A DNA stretch of 41,891 nucleotides from a virus. The notes beneath the pieces are model-generated. The model searched no databases. It saw only the letters and a list, made by a program, of their open reading frames with translations, and had not been told where the DNA came from. How positions within the stretch are numbered: the first letter of the stretch is position 1; every line of letters starts with the position of its first letter. Shown in pieces: positions 7,425-14,249 of this stretch. Position numbers and translations under genes: made by a program. The DNA is taken from IMG/VR virus record IMGVR_UViG_3300014325_000007, positions 1 to 41,891 of that record; one strand, given 5' to 3'.

Positions 7425-7714
7425 GACGCCTCCTTTGCCGGCGCGAAAAGTTCGCCAGTCGCGGCAGCGCGTTTGCGCTGCGTGATTGGAGAGACTTTCT
7501 TCGCGTCTTGCGCGATGAATCGGCCAGCGATCCGCGGGGAAATTTTTACCTCAATTCCGCCGGGCGGCTTCGTATATAAGCAGCGGCCGCCACGCTTTTT
7601 GTATACTTCAACAACGCAACCCCAGTGATCCCAGAAATACATCCCTGGTTCCGTAGGCAACGGCTTCAGACTGGCGATCAGCAGCGCGCGGAGCGATTGA
7701 CGTTGACGTGTCAT
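7415..7714 (-). CDS. Hypothetical protein, 99 residues
   Basis: Basic protein (many Arg and Lys), ATG start overlapping the upstream stop as ATGA and ending 10 bases inside the clamp gene. The central part PTEPGMYFWDHWGCVVEVYKK looks like a small beta-strand module, as in short phage proteins that begin with a turn followed by W-x-x-G. The last 40 residues are probably disordered. No family is recognised. It is co-translated with the clamp. Confidence 0.6.
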   Translation of the reverse strand: MTRQRQSLRALLIASLKPLPTEPGMYFWDHWGCVVEVYKKRGGRCLYTKPPGGIEVKISPRIAGRFIAQDAKKVSPITQRKRAAATGELFAPAKEASCA

Positions 7715-8025
7715 GGCGTTCCCCCGAGCACCGTAGCGATCGACGGCGGCAGCGCGCGCAGCAGATAAGAGCCGCTATCGCCGTCCGGAGTGAACGCATA
7801 GCCGTTCAGCGTGAACGCAGCTGGATCAACTCCCGTCGCGCGCATCTGCGCATAGAGCTGCCGCGCAAGCTCAGCTTGCTGTTTCCAGGAAGATCGCGCG
7901 GTAGAGAGGGCCGCGTCTGCCGTGACATCAGCGGCAACGCACGCATCGTTCGCCGCGCCGAGCTTGGCAGCCAGATCCTGTAGTTCCGCCATTACATCGG
8001 GCGGCGTGGTCACAACGGCGTTCAT
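7711..8025 (-). CDS. Hypothetical helical protein, 104 residues
   Basis: The start at ATG 8025 is chosen because it overlaps the stop of the 52-residue gene upstream as ATGA and has GGTGAG before it; a longer reading would run through that gene. Residues 10-70 form an Ala-rich amphipathic helix (ELQDLAAKLGAANDACV), and the end (FTLNGYAFTPDGDSGSYLL) looks like a beta hairpin. No family is recognised. Confidence 0.62.
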   Translation of the reverse strand: MNAVVTTPPDVMAELQDLAAKLGAANDACVAADVTADAALSTARSSWKQQAELARQLYAQMRATGVDPAAFTLNGYAFTPDGDSGSYLLRALPPSIATVLGGTP

Positions 8026-8180
8026 GCGCTCACCGCCTTCGCTGCGCCGCCGATGATCAGCGGATAGCTCGAATGGAATCGGCGCACCTGTTCGACCATC
8101 GCCAGCGTGGCTTGCGGCCACCAGCGCAGCAGCGCGCGCAGGCTTGCCCTGCGATAATGTATGTGTATACTTGTGTGCAC
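8022..8180 (-). CDS. Small GTG-start gene with strong ribosome site
   Basis: 52 residues, starting VHTSIHIHYRR. The support is local: a perfect AGGAGG lies 10 bases upstream of GTG, the frame stays open, and the TGA overlaps the next ATG as ATGA. The product is basic with a hydrophobic C-terminal part (SYPLIIGGAAKA). It fills an otherwise empty stretch in a packed operon. The function is unknown. Confidence 0.62.
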   Translation of the reverse strand: MHTSIHIHYRRASLRALLRWWPQATLAMVEQVRRFHSSYPLIIGGAAKAVSA

Positions 8181-8207
8181 GGTCGTTCGCCTCCTAACGT
8201 GATTGGC

Positions 8208-8669
8208 CTAATTGACGCCCGCGGCTGCAACCGCGGGCGTCAGTGTTTGTGCAACCGCCGCGAACACAGTTGCTTCATTACTCACGAATGAAACGCCGGT
8301 GTTGTGCACGGCAAAATCGACGACGATCGTCTCGGATGGCGGGCCTACCTCGCCGGCGAATACGATCCAGTTCGATACCTCAAGCGTGCCGCTCTGCACT
8401 GTCGCCATTACGGCAACGCGAGCCATGTCCAAGCCGGCTGGCGATGCCAGCGCGCAACGCATCTGCTTTGTCTGCCCGGCCGCCAGCCGGTACGGCACCA
8501 CGCAATCCCCGAGCGGCATATACGGTGCGACGTACGGCGCCGGCGGCGCGCCAAAAATGGATGTGGCATGCGCATGCTGATCGCTGCAGCTGGCCATCAT
8601 CGCGACCGCAGCTACGATGATGGCCGCTGAATGAATCAAGTTTCGTTGTACACGTGTATACATTGTCAA
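8208..8669 (-). CDS. Predicted lipoprotein or exported protein
   Basis: 153 residues. It begins MTMYTRVQRN, then a hydrophobic segment SAAIIVAAVAMMASC with Cys28 in a weak lipobox position, so export with lipid attachment or signal-peptidase cleavage is likely. The mature part is rich in Ala, Val and Thr and resembles an immunoglobulin-like beta sandwich (TVQSGTLEVSNWIVFAGEV). The start overlaps the upstream stop as ATGA. No family is recognised. An envelope role such as superinfection exclusion can be imagined but is not shown. Confidence 0.62.
   Translation of the reverse strand: MTMYTRVQRNLIHSAAIIVAAVAMMASCSDQHAHATSIFGAPPAPYVAPYMPLGDCVVPYRLAAGQTKQMRCALASPAGLDMARVAVMATVQSGTLEVSNWIVFAGEVGPPSETIVVDFAVHNTGVSFVSNEATVFAAVAQTLTPAVAAAGVN
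8214..8241. other. Perfect 11-bp stem-loop at a gene end
   Basis: GACGCCCGCGG, a six-base loop, then CCGCGGGCGTC, a perfect 11-bp GC-rich hairpin. It codes for the last residues of the upstream lipoprotein and sits just before the AGGAGG of the next gene. On the minus strand it is followed by AATTAGG with no T tract, so it is not a typical intrinsic terminator. It may protect a processed mRNA end or modulate read-through. Confidence 0.6.
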
Positions 8670-9235
8670 GCTCTCTTCTGCAGGGGTTGAACAACGGATG
8701 TTTCCAGCGCAGCTGCGAGCCGCGTCTTGATCGTTTCCACAACAGCTTCCACATCGGCCAGGTTGCCAAGCGCGCGCTGCGCCACCGGCCGCTTGTGCGG
8801 CAGCACGCTGTTACCATCGAAACTCTGCGCCAGCTCGGTGAGCACTTCGCCGGTTTCGCGCATCAGCGCCGCCGCATCGGCCACGGCCGCGCCATGCTCG
8901 CCGGCCGGAATAGCCGCCGCGAGCTGGCCCATCCGTTGAGCCAGCTCGCGCCTGCACTCGCCCTGAAAAGGTTCCGGCAGCGCCAACACGAGCGCTTCCT
9001 CGATGGCGCTCGGCAGATCGTCCAGGTCATCAAGCAAACGCCGCAAGATTTGCGCATTCAGCTTTTCATCGCTGTATATGTCGCGCGTTTCGTGAAAACG
9101 GATCGCGCGCTGCGGTGCCGGCGTACGCAAGTTGTATACATTGCGCACTTGCATTGCATAGACCCGGAACGTGATGCCGGCATGCGTGGCAAGATTGATG
9201 TGGTGCGCGAGCACCATCGGGCGCGTCTCACGCAT
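8666..9235 (-). CDS. Hypothetical helical protein, 189 residues
   Basis: The N-terminal 45 residues contain strands (INLATHAGITFRVYAMQV) and YNLRTPAPQRAIRF. The remainder is strongly helical and acidic, with runs such as LRRLLDDLDDLPSAIEEAL and VEAVVETIKTRLAAALET. This could be a DNA-mimic or oligomerising early protein, but I do not recognise it. It overlaps the genes on both sides by a few bases. Confidence 0.65.
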   Translation of the reverse strand: MRETRPMVLAHHINLATHAGITFRVYAMQVRNVYNLRTPAPQRAIRFHETRDIYSDEKLNAQILRRLLDDLDDLPSAIEEALVLALPEPFQGECRRELAQRMGQLAAAIPAGEHGAAVADAAALMRETGEVLTELAQSFDGNSVLPHKRPVAQRALGNLADVEAVVETIKTRLAAALETSVVQPLQKRA

Positions 9236-9494
9236 TAGGCGCTCTCCCTTGTTCCGTTTGCGGCAGCAGCATGTTCAGCCGTTCCTGTAACTGATCCATG
9301 CGAGACGCGGTATATCCAATGCGCCAGCTCAGCTCGTGCATGTATTGCTCCGAGGTCATGCCAGCGAGATTCTTCACGCCATGCAGAACCGGAAGGACAC
9401 GCAACAGCGCCAGGCGCGTTTCGGCTATCGCCATATCAGCGGCTGGCCTATTGCCCGTTGTCGGCGGTGTTTTGGCATCGCGAACAATCTCCAT
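9228..9494 (-). CDS. Hypothetical helical protein, 88 residues
   Basis: ATG 9494 overlaps the upstream stop as TGATG, so this start is preferred over an out-of-frame extension. The product is helical: ETRLALLRVLPVLHGVKNL and a second helix SRMDQLQERLNMLLPQ, possibly a coiled coil. No domain is recognised. It is part of the early operon downstream of the serine recombinase. Confidence 0.6.
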   Translation of the reverse strand: MEIVRDAKTPPTTGNRPAADMAIAETRLALLRVLPVLHGVKNLAGMTSEQYMHELSWRIGYTASRMDQLQERLNMLLPQTEQGRAPNA

Positions 9495-9787
9495 CACTCT
9501 TCCCCTTCGATCATGCTGCGCATCTTCGCCAGCGTTGCGCGCAGCCATCTGTCCGCAGTGCGGACTGCGCCGGCCGTGTCGCCGAGTAGCGCGTCAAAGT
9601 CCTTGTCTTCGCATGTGATCCACGATGCCTTTACCGCAATCAGATCCTTGATGCGCTCGCGAATCGCGGCCGGCGTATCTGCATCCGTGATAGATCCAGA
9701 CACCGCGCGCAATGCCACAATGGCGACGGCCTCGGCGTGCACTTGCGAAGCCACGCGCAGCTTCTCCCTTTGCTCAATTGGCGCCAT
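9494..9787 (-). CDS. Hypothetical helical protein, 97 residues
   Basis: Started at ATG 9787 because a GGAG lies about 10-13 bases upstream and this leaves only a short overlap with the serine recombinase; an in-frame ATG 15 codons earlier would overlap by 59 bases. The sequence is Ala-, Arg- and Glu-rich and helical (REKLRVASQVHAEAVAIVAL). The family is unknown. Confidence 0.6.
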   Translation of the reverse strand: MAPIEQREKLRVASQVHAEAVAIVALRAVSGSITDADTPAAIRERIKDLIAVKASWITCEDKDFDALLGDTAGAVRTADRWLRATLAKMRSMIEGEE

Positions 9788-10586
9788 GCGCTGAAACTCC
9801 GATTTCTGGATTCGTGACCACCTGCAAGGCAACCTGCGCTAACGGCAGATGCAGGAGGCTGGAATGCGTATCAACGATGCTCTTGAGCGTGCTCTTCGAC
9901 CATGTACGGCAACCGTTCGGATTCAGAATCCCGAGCTTCCGGAATGTCTCGGCGATTTGGCCATAGCTAAAACCTTCCACGCGCATACGCACGATCGTTT
10001 CGCGATGCGGCCAGGTCTGTGGATCGCGCAGCAACTGCGCACCACGCACGCGATGCTTGTCCTGCGCATCGTCGAAATAACGCTCGCCACCGACGGCGAT
10101 GCAGCCGTAAGGCACCTGTCCGTATACCTTTCCACTTTGCCGCAACGCGGCCGAGGTTTCGCGCGCGCGTTGCGCATCGAGACGACGCGCATAGTCAGCA
10201 GTTGCGAGCTGCATCACGAGCGCAAGCCAGCCGGAAGGCGAACTCGCATCGATCGACTCGGCCAGCGAATGCACGCTGGCGCCCGTATCGGCCAATTCCT
10301 CTTCGAAGAATCGAACACCATCGAGCAGATTGCGGAACAGCCGATCGATGCGGATCACCGCAACGCCATCGGCTGTGCTAGCGCGCAGCGCGGCGATCAA
10401 CTGTGCCCCACCCTTGCGCTTGGCCAGGGGGATGGATGCGCTCACGCCTTCATCGGCGATCACGTCGACCAGCTCGTGCTCGGCGAGCGCGCAGAACGCG
10501 CGCAGGCGTTCGAGTTGATGCCCGAGCGAATGGCCGCGGTCGGCTTGCTCTTCGGTGGAAACGCGGATGTAGGCGATCAGGCGCAT
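9774..10586 (-). CDS. Serine recombinase (resolvase/invertase family)
   Basis: 270 residues. The N-terminal catalytic domain has YIRVSTEEQ with nucleophile Ser10, then the conserved DEGVSA near 45 and VAVIRIDRLFRN near 76-87. A long helix follows (about 115-150), then a DNA-binding region with YGQVPYGC and a recombinase-type HTH GFSYGQIAETFRKLG. The size lies between small resolvases (about 190) and large phage integrases (450 or more). Because a tyrosine integrase and attP are present, this enzyme is probably not the integrase; a resolvase or DNA-inversion role is possible, but I see no inversion site. It is the second gene of the early operon. Confidence 0.85.
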   Translation of the reverse strand: MRLIAYIRVSTEEQADRGHSLGHQLERLRAFCALAEHELVDVIADEGVSASIPLAKRKGGAQLIAALRASTADGVAVIRIDRLFRNLLDGVRFFEEELADTGASVHSLAESIDASSPSGWLALVMQLATADYARRLDAQRARETSAALRQSGKVYGQVPYGCIAVGGERYFDDAQDKHRVRGAQLLRDPQTWPHRETIVRMRVEGFSYGQIAETFRKLGILNPNGCRTWSKSTLKSIVDTHSSLLHLPLAQVALQVVTNPEIGVSAHGAN

Positions 10587-10589
10587 GGG

Positions 10590-10826
10590 TCAAGCAGCCT
10601 TTCGCACCGGTTCGCGATAAATGACTTCGAAAGTCAGCGACGGGAAAAGCTCGCAGAGCTTGGATACCTGCTCTGGACGCGGCCGATAGGCGCGCAACTC
10701 CCAGCTGGAAATTGCAGCCCTGGTGACACCAACAGCGTCAGCAACTTGCTGCAACGTCATGCCGCGTTCGTCGCGCGCAATGCGGAGCGGGTGCGGCCTA
10801 CGAGTAGCGGATCGTTTATTTCCCAT
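10590..10826 (-). CDS. cro: Cro-like XRE repressor
   Basis: 78 residues with an XRE/Cro helix-turn-helix: LRIARDERGMTLQQVADAVG then VTRAAISSWELRAYRP (about 14-48). It is the first gene of the minus-strand early unit, divergent from the CI-like repressor with the shared operator in between. In this position Cro-type proteins turn down the repressor and later the early promoter. The predicted 5' leader is about 34 bases and shows no strong ribosome site, so translation may be modest. Confidence 0.82.
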   Translation of the reverse strand: MGNKRSATRRPHPLRIARDERGMTLQQVADAVGVTRAAISSWELRAYRPRPEQVSKLCELFPSLTFEVIYREPVRKAA

Positions 10827-10860
10827 TTGTGCGGCCTGGTGCCGTATAGAAAGCCTTGAT

Positions 10861-10879
10861 GTGGGAATAATATGCCCAC
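10861..10879. promoter_or_regulatory. Operator-like palindrome over the -10 box
   Basis: GTGGG, nine bases (AATAATATG), then CCCAC; the inner bases are also largely self-complementary. Its centre coincides with the -10 box of the early promoter and with the first candidate start codon of the repressor. This is the expected place for a CI/Cro binding site. Only one copy is evident. Confidence 0.65.
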
Positions 10880-10896
10880 TTCTGAATTCTTGTCAA
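10867..10896 (-). promoter_or_regulatory. Early promoter (PR-like)
   Basis: On the minus strand, TTGACA (10896-10891) is a perfect -35 box and TATTAT (10872-10867) a near-perfect -10 box, with an 18-base spacer (17 if ATATTA is used). It drives the cro-like gene and the whole minus-strand programme. The -10 box lies inside a palindrome, so a bound repressor would block polymerase. Confidence 0.82.
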
Positions 10897-11471
10897 GCAC
10901 ATCTGAATATGAGCGCCCGCGCGGCTATTTGCAGCGCGTAAAATCGCCGCGCATGGGAAAGGTCGGGGAAAAGCCTGCTATTTATTCCGCGCGACCGCAG
11001 ATCGCAGCTGGGCTGGGTGAGCGCATTGGTAAGGTCGCGGATGTTCTCGGCGCGCGGAAAACCGTGGCCGCGTGGATTGGCGTTTCCGTCTCCGCGCTGC
11101 AAAGGTATATCGGCGGTGAGAATATGCCGCCCTTCGATTTTTGCGCGCAATTGTGTGGGATGGCAAAGGTGCGCTTGGAATGGCTCGCCTTTGCTGAAGG
11201 GCCAATGTATCTACCCGAAGCGTACGCAATACCTCCGCGCGAATCTCAAACCGCGCGACGCAACGATGCGAAGGTAGACTCGGGGCTGTTACACAGCGCC
11301 GTTCGCATCACGGAAGAGACGCTGAAGAAATTCGGGTTGCGCGACCAACTCGACTCTGTTCAGAAAGCCGATCTCGTGCAAATCGTGTTCAACGATCTCG
11401 CGCGAGGCGCTGCCGACGACGCTGCATTGGCATCCCTTGGCCGCATTCTTGCGATCAACCGGAAACCTTGA
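10872..11471 (+). CDS. cI: CI-like phage repressor
   Basis: 199 residues from ATG 10872, but this codon lies in the operator; ATG 10953 (M28) is an alternative that removes a poorly structured N-terminus. The HTH lies around GERIGKVADVLGARKTVAAWI, with recognition helix SVSALQRYIGG (about 53-85). It continues with FCAQLCGMAKVRLEWLAFAEG, typical of CI-like repressors that recognise operators through an XRE fold. The C-terminal half is helical (TEETLKKFGLRDQLDSVQKA) and lacks an S24 peptidase, so RecA-driven self-cleavage is not expected and induction may use another signal. It is the first gene of the plus-strand immunity operon. Confidence 0.82.
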   Translation: MPTSEFLSSTSEYERPRGYLQRVKSPRMGKVGEKPAIYSARPQIAAGLGERIGKVADVLGARKTVAAWIGVSVSALQRYIGGENMPPFDFCAQLCGMAKVRLEWLAFAEGPMYLPEAYAIPPRESQTARRNDAKVDSGLLHSAVRITEETLKKFGLRDQLDSVQKADLVQIVFNDLARGAADDAALASLGRILAINRKP

Positions 11472-11493
11472 GCGAATCGGAGCGATCGAACCC

Positions 11494-11817
11494 ATGAACT
11501 ACGAACAACGCACGCAAGCCCGCCTCGAAAAAGCAGTCCGCGACATTCTCAATTGCCTGGCCGACGATCTTTCGGCGATCCGGTTCACAGGTATCAGCGG
11601 CACCGTGCGACGGCGTGCGATGGTGAAGCAGATTGATCTGGCAGCGAAGCACTACGACCTGCGCCAGGAAGTCGACGCCTACCTAGCGCAGTGCGACTGC
11701 GCCAGCGTGGCAGGGCTCGATGATTCGAAGCTCAAGGCATTGTCGCACTGGATGGATGGTGTGATGGGGCGTTTGGCGACAGCGTGCGATCACCCGGATT
11801 CCCCACCTGCGAGGTGA
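11494..11817 (+). CDS. Hypothetical protein in lysogen operon, 107 residues
   Basis: Begins MNYEQRTQARLEKAVRD, with GGAG about 13 bases upstream; it starts 23 bases after the repressor stop. All-helical, with two cysteines close together (CDC) near residue 70. It reads in the same direction as the repressor and is probably expressed in the lysogen. Not recognised. Genes in this place often give the lysogen a trait or affect immunity; nothing in the sequence proves that here. Confidence 0.65.
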   Translation: MNYEQRTQARLEKAVRDILNCLADDLSAIRFTGISGTVRRRAMVKQIDLAAKHYDLRQEVDAYLAQCDCASVAGLDDSKLKALSHWMDGVMGRLATACDHPDSPPAR

Positions 11818-11819
11818 GA

Positions 11820-12239
11820 ATGAAAACACGTATACTTTGCGCAATTATGCTTTTTGTCGCATCGCATGCGGCAATCGGCGCGCTTGAGAAAGACTGGACT
11901 CCCAAAAAATTCGCAGCCTTTGGCCAGGGTTGGTATGCGATTTGTTCCTTGGAGGGCATGAACTCGGCGTACGGCTATGATCCAGCTCTCATAGATCAGT
12001 TCAAGCAATGCGTGAAAGACGCACAGGACAATATTAAGCTGGCGCTCGCCCAGGTGAAAACAAAGATGGCAAACGGTGGCGCAGTTGCCGCCGCCAAGAA
12101 CTATTACGCCGCTTTCACCGTCGCCTGCGATGAACTGATGCAGGTGCCGCTGTTGCCGCCAGAAGTTGGTCAAGCCCGCGTCGCGATTACTACCACAAAG
12201 CTCAAAGAACTAGCCGCGAAATTTGAGGCCGAGCTATGA
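11820..12239 (+). CDS. Exported helical protein in lysogen operon
   Basis: 139 residues from ATG 11820, which has GAGGTGAG just upstream. A classical signal peptide, MKTRILCAIMLFVASHAAIGA, is followed by a mature helical protein with three cysteines (in YAICS, FKQCV and TVACD). This points to the periplasm. It is co-directional with the repressor, so it is a candidate for a lysogenic-conversion or superinfection-exclusion protein. No family is recognised. Confidence 0.72.
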   Translation: MKTRILCAIMLFVASHAAIGALEKDWTPKKFAAFGQGWYAICSLEGMNSAYGYDPALIDQFKQCVKDAQDNIKLALAQVKTKMANGGAVAAAKNYYAAFTVACDELMQVPLLPPEVGQARVAITTTKLKELAAKFEAEL

Positions 12240-12439
12240 ATGTGAATACAAAAGCAAGCGTAAAAGCATTATTTGCTGCGGCCGAGAAGACTCTCAGTCA
12301 GTTCGCCAACAGCCCCGGTGTTCAAGAGCAGGATGTTGCAAACGGAATTTTGAAACTGACGCTGGCGCAACAGGCATCGTTCGAATACATCTGCGCGAAG
12401 CTGGCAGATATAGAAGTCGCCATAGCTATGAAAAAGTAA
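12236..12439 (+). CDS. Small helical protein, end of lysogen operon
   Basis: 67 residues, ATG overlapping the stop of the exported protein as ATGA. Entirely helical (VKALFAAAEKTLSQFA ... ASFEYICAKLADIEVAIA), cytoplasmic by appearance. The stop codon lies in the stem of the hairpin that ends the opposing late operon. The tight coupling suggests it works with the exported protein, perhaps as a pair across the membrane; this is inference. Confidence 0.62.
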   Translation: MNVNTKASVKALFAAAEKTLSQFANSPGVQEQDVANGILKLTLAQQASFEYICAKLADIEVAIAMKK

Positions 12440-12459
12440 GGCGCCTCACGGCGCCTTAC
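12431..12459 (-). terminator. Intrinsic terminator of the late operon
   Basis: GTAAGGCGCC, loop, GGCGCCTTAC gives a perfect 10-bp stem (12436-12445 with 12450-12459). Read on the minus strand it is followed by TTTTTC, the T tract of an intrinsic terminator. It sits between the last lysis gene and the end of the convergent repressor operon, and its stem may also slow plus-strand transcription. Confidence 0.85.
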
Positions 12460-12474
12460 CCTGTCGGTCCCGGC

Positions 12475-12831
12475 TCACAGTGCGGACTGGGGCGGTCCGC
12501 GCGATCGAGCAGCCAGCGGTAGGGGATCCGCTGCGGGGTTGTTCCGACAGACAAACTGGGAGTTGGCGCGGCATTGCGCCAGGCTTTCTTCTGCGCGCTT
12601 CGCCTCGTCGGCGAGCTGCTGCGCGAACTGACCAATTTCGATCACAGCGCGCTCGCCATTGCGTTCGGCGGCTATGGTGGCCTCGTCTGCATTGGCCAGC
12701 GCCTGATTGCAGTGCGCGAAGTCCAGGCGCACTTCGGCACGGCCGGCGCGTTGGCCTTGCTCGTAGATGCCATCGCGCGCCCACGAGGCGAGCGATACGA
12801 GCGCGCATAGCCCAATGACAGCGGCGAGCAT
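12475..12831 (-). CDS. Rz-like inner-membrane spanin (i-spanin)
   Basis: 118 residues from ATG 12831. It has an N-terminal membrane anchor MLAAVIGLCALVSLASWA, followed by a periplasmic coiled-coil region (EVRLDFAHCNQALANADEA, then ERNGERAVIEIGQFAQQLADEA). This is the layout of Rz-type spanins, which help disrupt the outer membrane at the end of lysis. It is the last gene before the late terminator, the usual place. I could not find an embedded Rz1 lipoprotein in the other frames. Confidence 0.68.
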   Translation of the reverse strand: MLAAVIGLCALVSLASWARDGIYEQGQRAGRAEVRLDFAHCNQALANADEATIAAERNGERAVIEIGQFAQQLADEAKRAEESLAQCRANSQFVCRNNPAADPLPLAARSRGPPQSAL

Positions 12832-12836
12832 CCGGA

Positions 12837-13037
12837 TCACGCCTGCGGCTCCGTGGCGGACGTACGCGGTGCCGGCGGCGGAATCGCCAGCCAGTCGACG
12901 CACTGCCCGTTCGTTACGTAAGGCTCCAGCCAGCTTGTCTGATTGCGCCGCTGTACCTCAGGGTGCTGTTCCGCGAGGCGCCGGCAACTGAAGCACGCGC
13001 GCAGATCGCGGCCTTTGCAGAGCGCGTACCACATCAT
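12837..13037 (-). CDS. Small cysteine-containing protein in lysis cassette
   Basis: 66 residues, ATG overlapping the endolysin stop as ATGA. It has MMWYALCKGRDLRACFSCRR with three cysteines in the first 20 residues, then WLEPYVTNGQCVDWL and a Pro-rich end. Similar short proteins occur among phage lysis genes, as I remember, without known function. The CxxC-like spacing suggests a metal or disulfide. Translation is coupled to the endolysin. Confidence 0.62.
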   Translation of the reverse strand: MMWYALCKGRDLRACFSCRRLAEQHPEVQRRNQTSWLEPYVTNGQCVDWLAIPPPAPRTSATEPQA

Positions 13038-13399
13038 GCGATCACCTGCAGTTCGCGATCACCGCTATCCCAGATGCAGCGCCGCGCATCCGGCGGGAGA
13101 ATGATGCAGCCGTGGCTGGCGTTGTTCGCCGCATTGTTGCCGTGGATTCGGAACGCATCGCGGCCGAAGGTATTCGTGCCGGGCTCAGGATCCAGGTTCA
13201 TGGTGTACGGCCCGGTGTGCGGGCTGCTGTGTGGCTCACCGATCTTGTACAGGCCTGGGGGAATCGGGCCACGCCCAACCTCGGCCACCATATCGGGATT
13301 GTTGCGGCCATCGGCGCGGGTAAATCCCGCGCCGGAGTATCCGCGTAGCAGCACATCGTCCAGCTGCATCACGCCGGTCGATATGCTGTACGTCCACAT
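13034..13399 (-). CDS. L,D-transpeptidase-fold endolysin (DUF2778/Tlde1-like)
   Basis: 121 residues. The catalytic signature is RIHGNN...ASHGCI (about 83-98), the H-x(n)-S-H-G-C motif of YkuD/DUF2778 enzymes, with Cys97 as the likely nucleophile. Family members cut or exchange peptide bonds in peptidoglycan; Tlde1 type VI effectors use the same fold to weaken the wall. Position between holin-type genes and the spanin makes this the endolysin candidate; no lysozyme or amidase gene is visible. There is no signal peptide, so it needs a holin for export. Confidence 0.78.
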   Translation of the reverse strand: MWTYSISTGVMQLDDVLLRGYSGAGFTRADGRNNPDMVAEVGRGPIPPGLYKIGEPHSSPHTGPYTMNLDPEPGTNTFGRDAFRIHGNNAANNASHGCIILPPDARRCIWDSGDRELQVIA

Positions 13400-13402
13400 G
13401 CT

Positions 13403-13615
13403 TCAGGTCGACGCCTGGGCTTGCGCGTGCTCGCCTTGAGCGAACGCCAGTGCCGCGGTTTCTTCCTCGGCCGTGGGGTCGCGCTTCTCGTCGATGATGG
13501 TCTTGCAGAACTGCGCCCATTGCTTGATGAGGACTTGATCCTCTTCGACCTTCGGCACGAAATTGACGATCGCGCCGAGAATGACGGAAATCAGGTTCAG
13601 GGTTGCGGGATTCAC
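13403..13615 (-). CDS. Small protein with N-terminal hydrophobic segment
   Basis: 70 residues, GTG start overlapping the upstream stop as GTGA. The first 20 residues (LNLISVILGAIVNFV) could span the membrane; the remainder is charged and helical (EEETAALAFAQGE). Possibly an antiholin or holin accessory because of the neighbours, but the hydrophobic segment is short. Not recognised as a family. Confidence 0.58.
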   Translation of the reverse strand: MNPATLNLISVILGAIVNFVPKVEEDQVLIKQWAQFCKTIIDEKRDPTAEEETAALAFAQGEHAQAQAST

Positions 13616-14016
13616 GGGGATGCTCCTTTCAGGGTGGATTGCACGGCCTGCGATGCGATATAGGCATTCAACAGTTTCAACGCCTCGCCTGCCGACACCG
13701 ACAAGGCATCGAGTTTCGACTTGTCGAAGTTGGGATTGTTGACGGCCTCGTGCACGGCCATTGCCGAAGCGTACGCAGCGTTATCGTAGGCCTTCAGTTT
13801 CGTCGCGATGTCGGGGAACTTGCAGGGCAATACCGTGACGGGCGACGTACACACCGGCGCGCTCAGGTACTGATTCGCGATATGCGATGTGAGCCCGTAG
13901 GCCACGACCGCTTCGATGCCGGCCTGCTTGGCCGTATCCGGCTTCGGCAAAACCGAACCGCAGCCGGCGATGACTGCGCACGCGAGCGCGAGGAAAAGTG
14001 CAATTGCGAATTTCAT
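13612..14016 (-). CDS. Predicted lipoprotein in lysis cassette
   Basis: 134 residues from ATG 14016 (overlaps the holin stop as ATGA). It begins MKFAIALFLALACAVIAGC, a good signal with lipobox VIAGC; the mature protein starts CGSVLPKPDT. The rest is helical with two more cysteines. Lipoproteins in lysis cassettes can be outer-membrane spanins, but this one is longer than usual and not Pro-rich, so that role is uncertain. Confidence 0.68.
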   Translation of the reverse strand: MKFAIALFLALACAVIAGCGSVLPKPDTAKQAGIEAVVAYGLTSHIANQYLSAPVCTSPVTVLPCKFPDIATKLKAYDNAAYASAMAVHEAVNNPNFDKSKLDALSVSAGEALKLLNAYIASQAVQSTLKGASP

Positions 14017-14249
14017 GACTTGTCTCCGGTAGTGGATGGATTGGCGGAAGGCTGCAAGATCAGCCGGCCCAGGCCGCCGATAAAGCTGATGGCGACAGTG
14101 ACGATTTGCACCATCACTGGTGTGATATGCAGCGCTGCTGCGGCTTCTGGCGAGAGCGCGGCGTACGTGACGTTGATCAGCGCGATCAACGCGAGCGATT
14201 GCATGGAAAACCACTTCCACGCGTTGGTCCAGTTCTGCACGAGGTTCAT
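14013..14249 (-). CDS. Holin
   Basis: 78 residues with two hydrophobic segments, SLALIALINVTYAALS (about 18-33) and MVQIVTVAISFIGGLG (46-61), a short loop and a polar C-terminus. The N-terminus NLVQNWTNAWKWFSMQ is typical of a phage holin family from proteobacterial phages. It would form the membrane lesion that releases the endolysin. Coupled to both neighbours by ATGA overlaps. Confidence 0.8.
   Translation of the reverse strand: MNLVQNWTNAWKWFSMQSLALIALINVTYAALSPEAAAALHITPVMVQIVTVAISFIGGLGRLILQPSANPSTTGDKS

Noticed and set aside
12446-12808. Rz1-type outer-membrane spanin embedded in the i-spanin gene
   Set aside because: The alternative frame has no signal with lipobox and no Pro-rich lipoprotein pattern.
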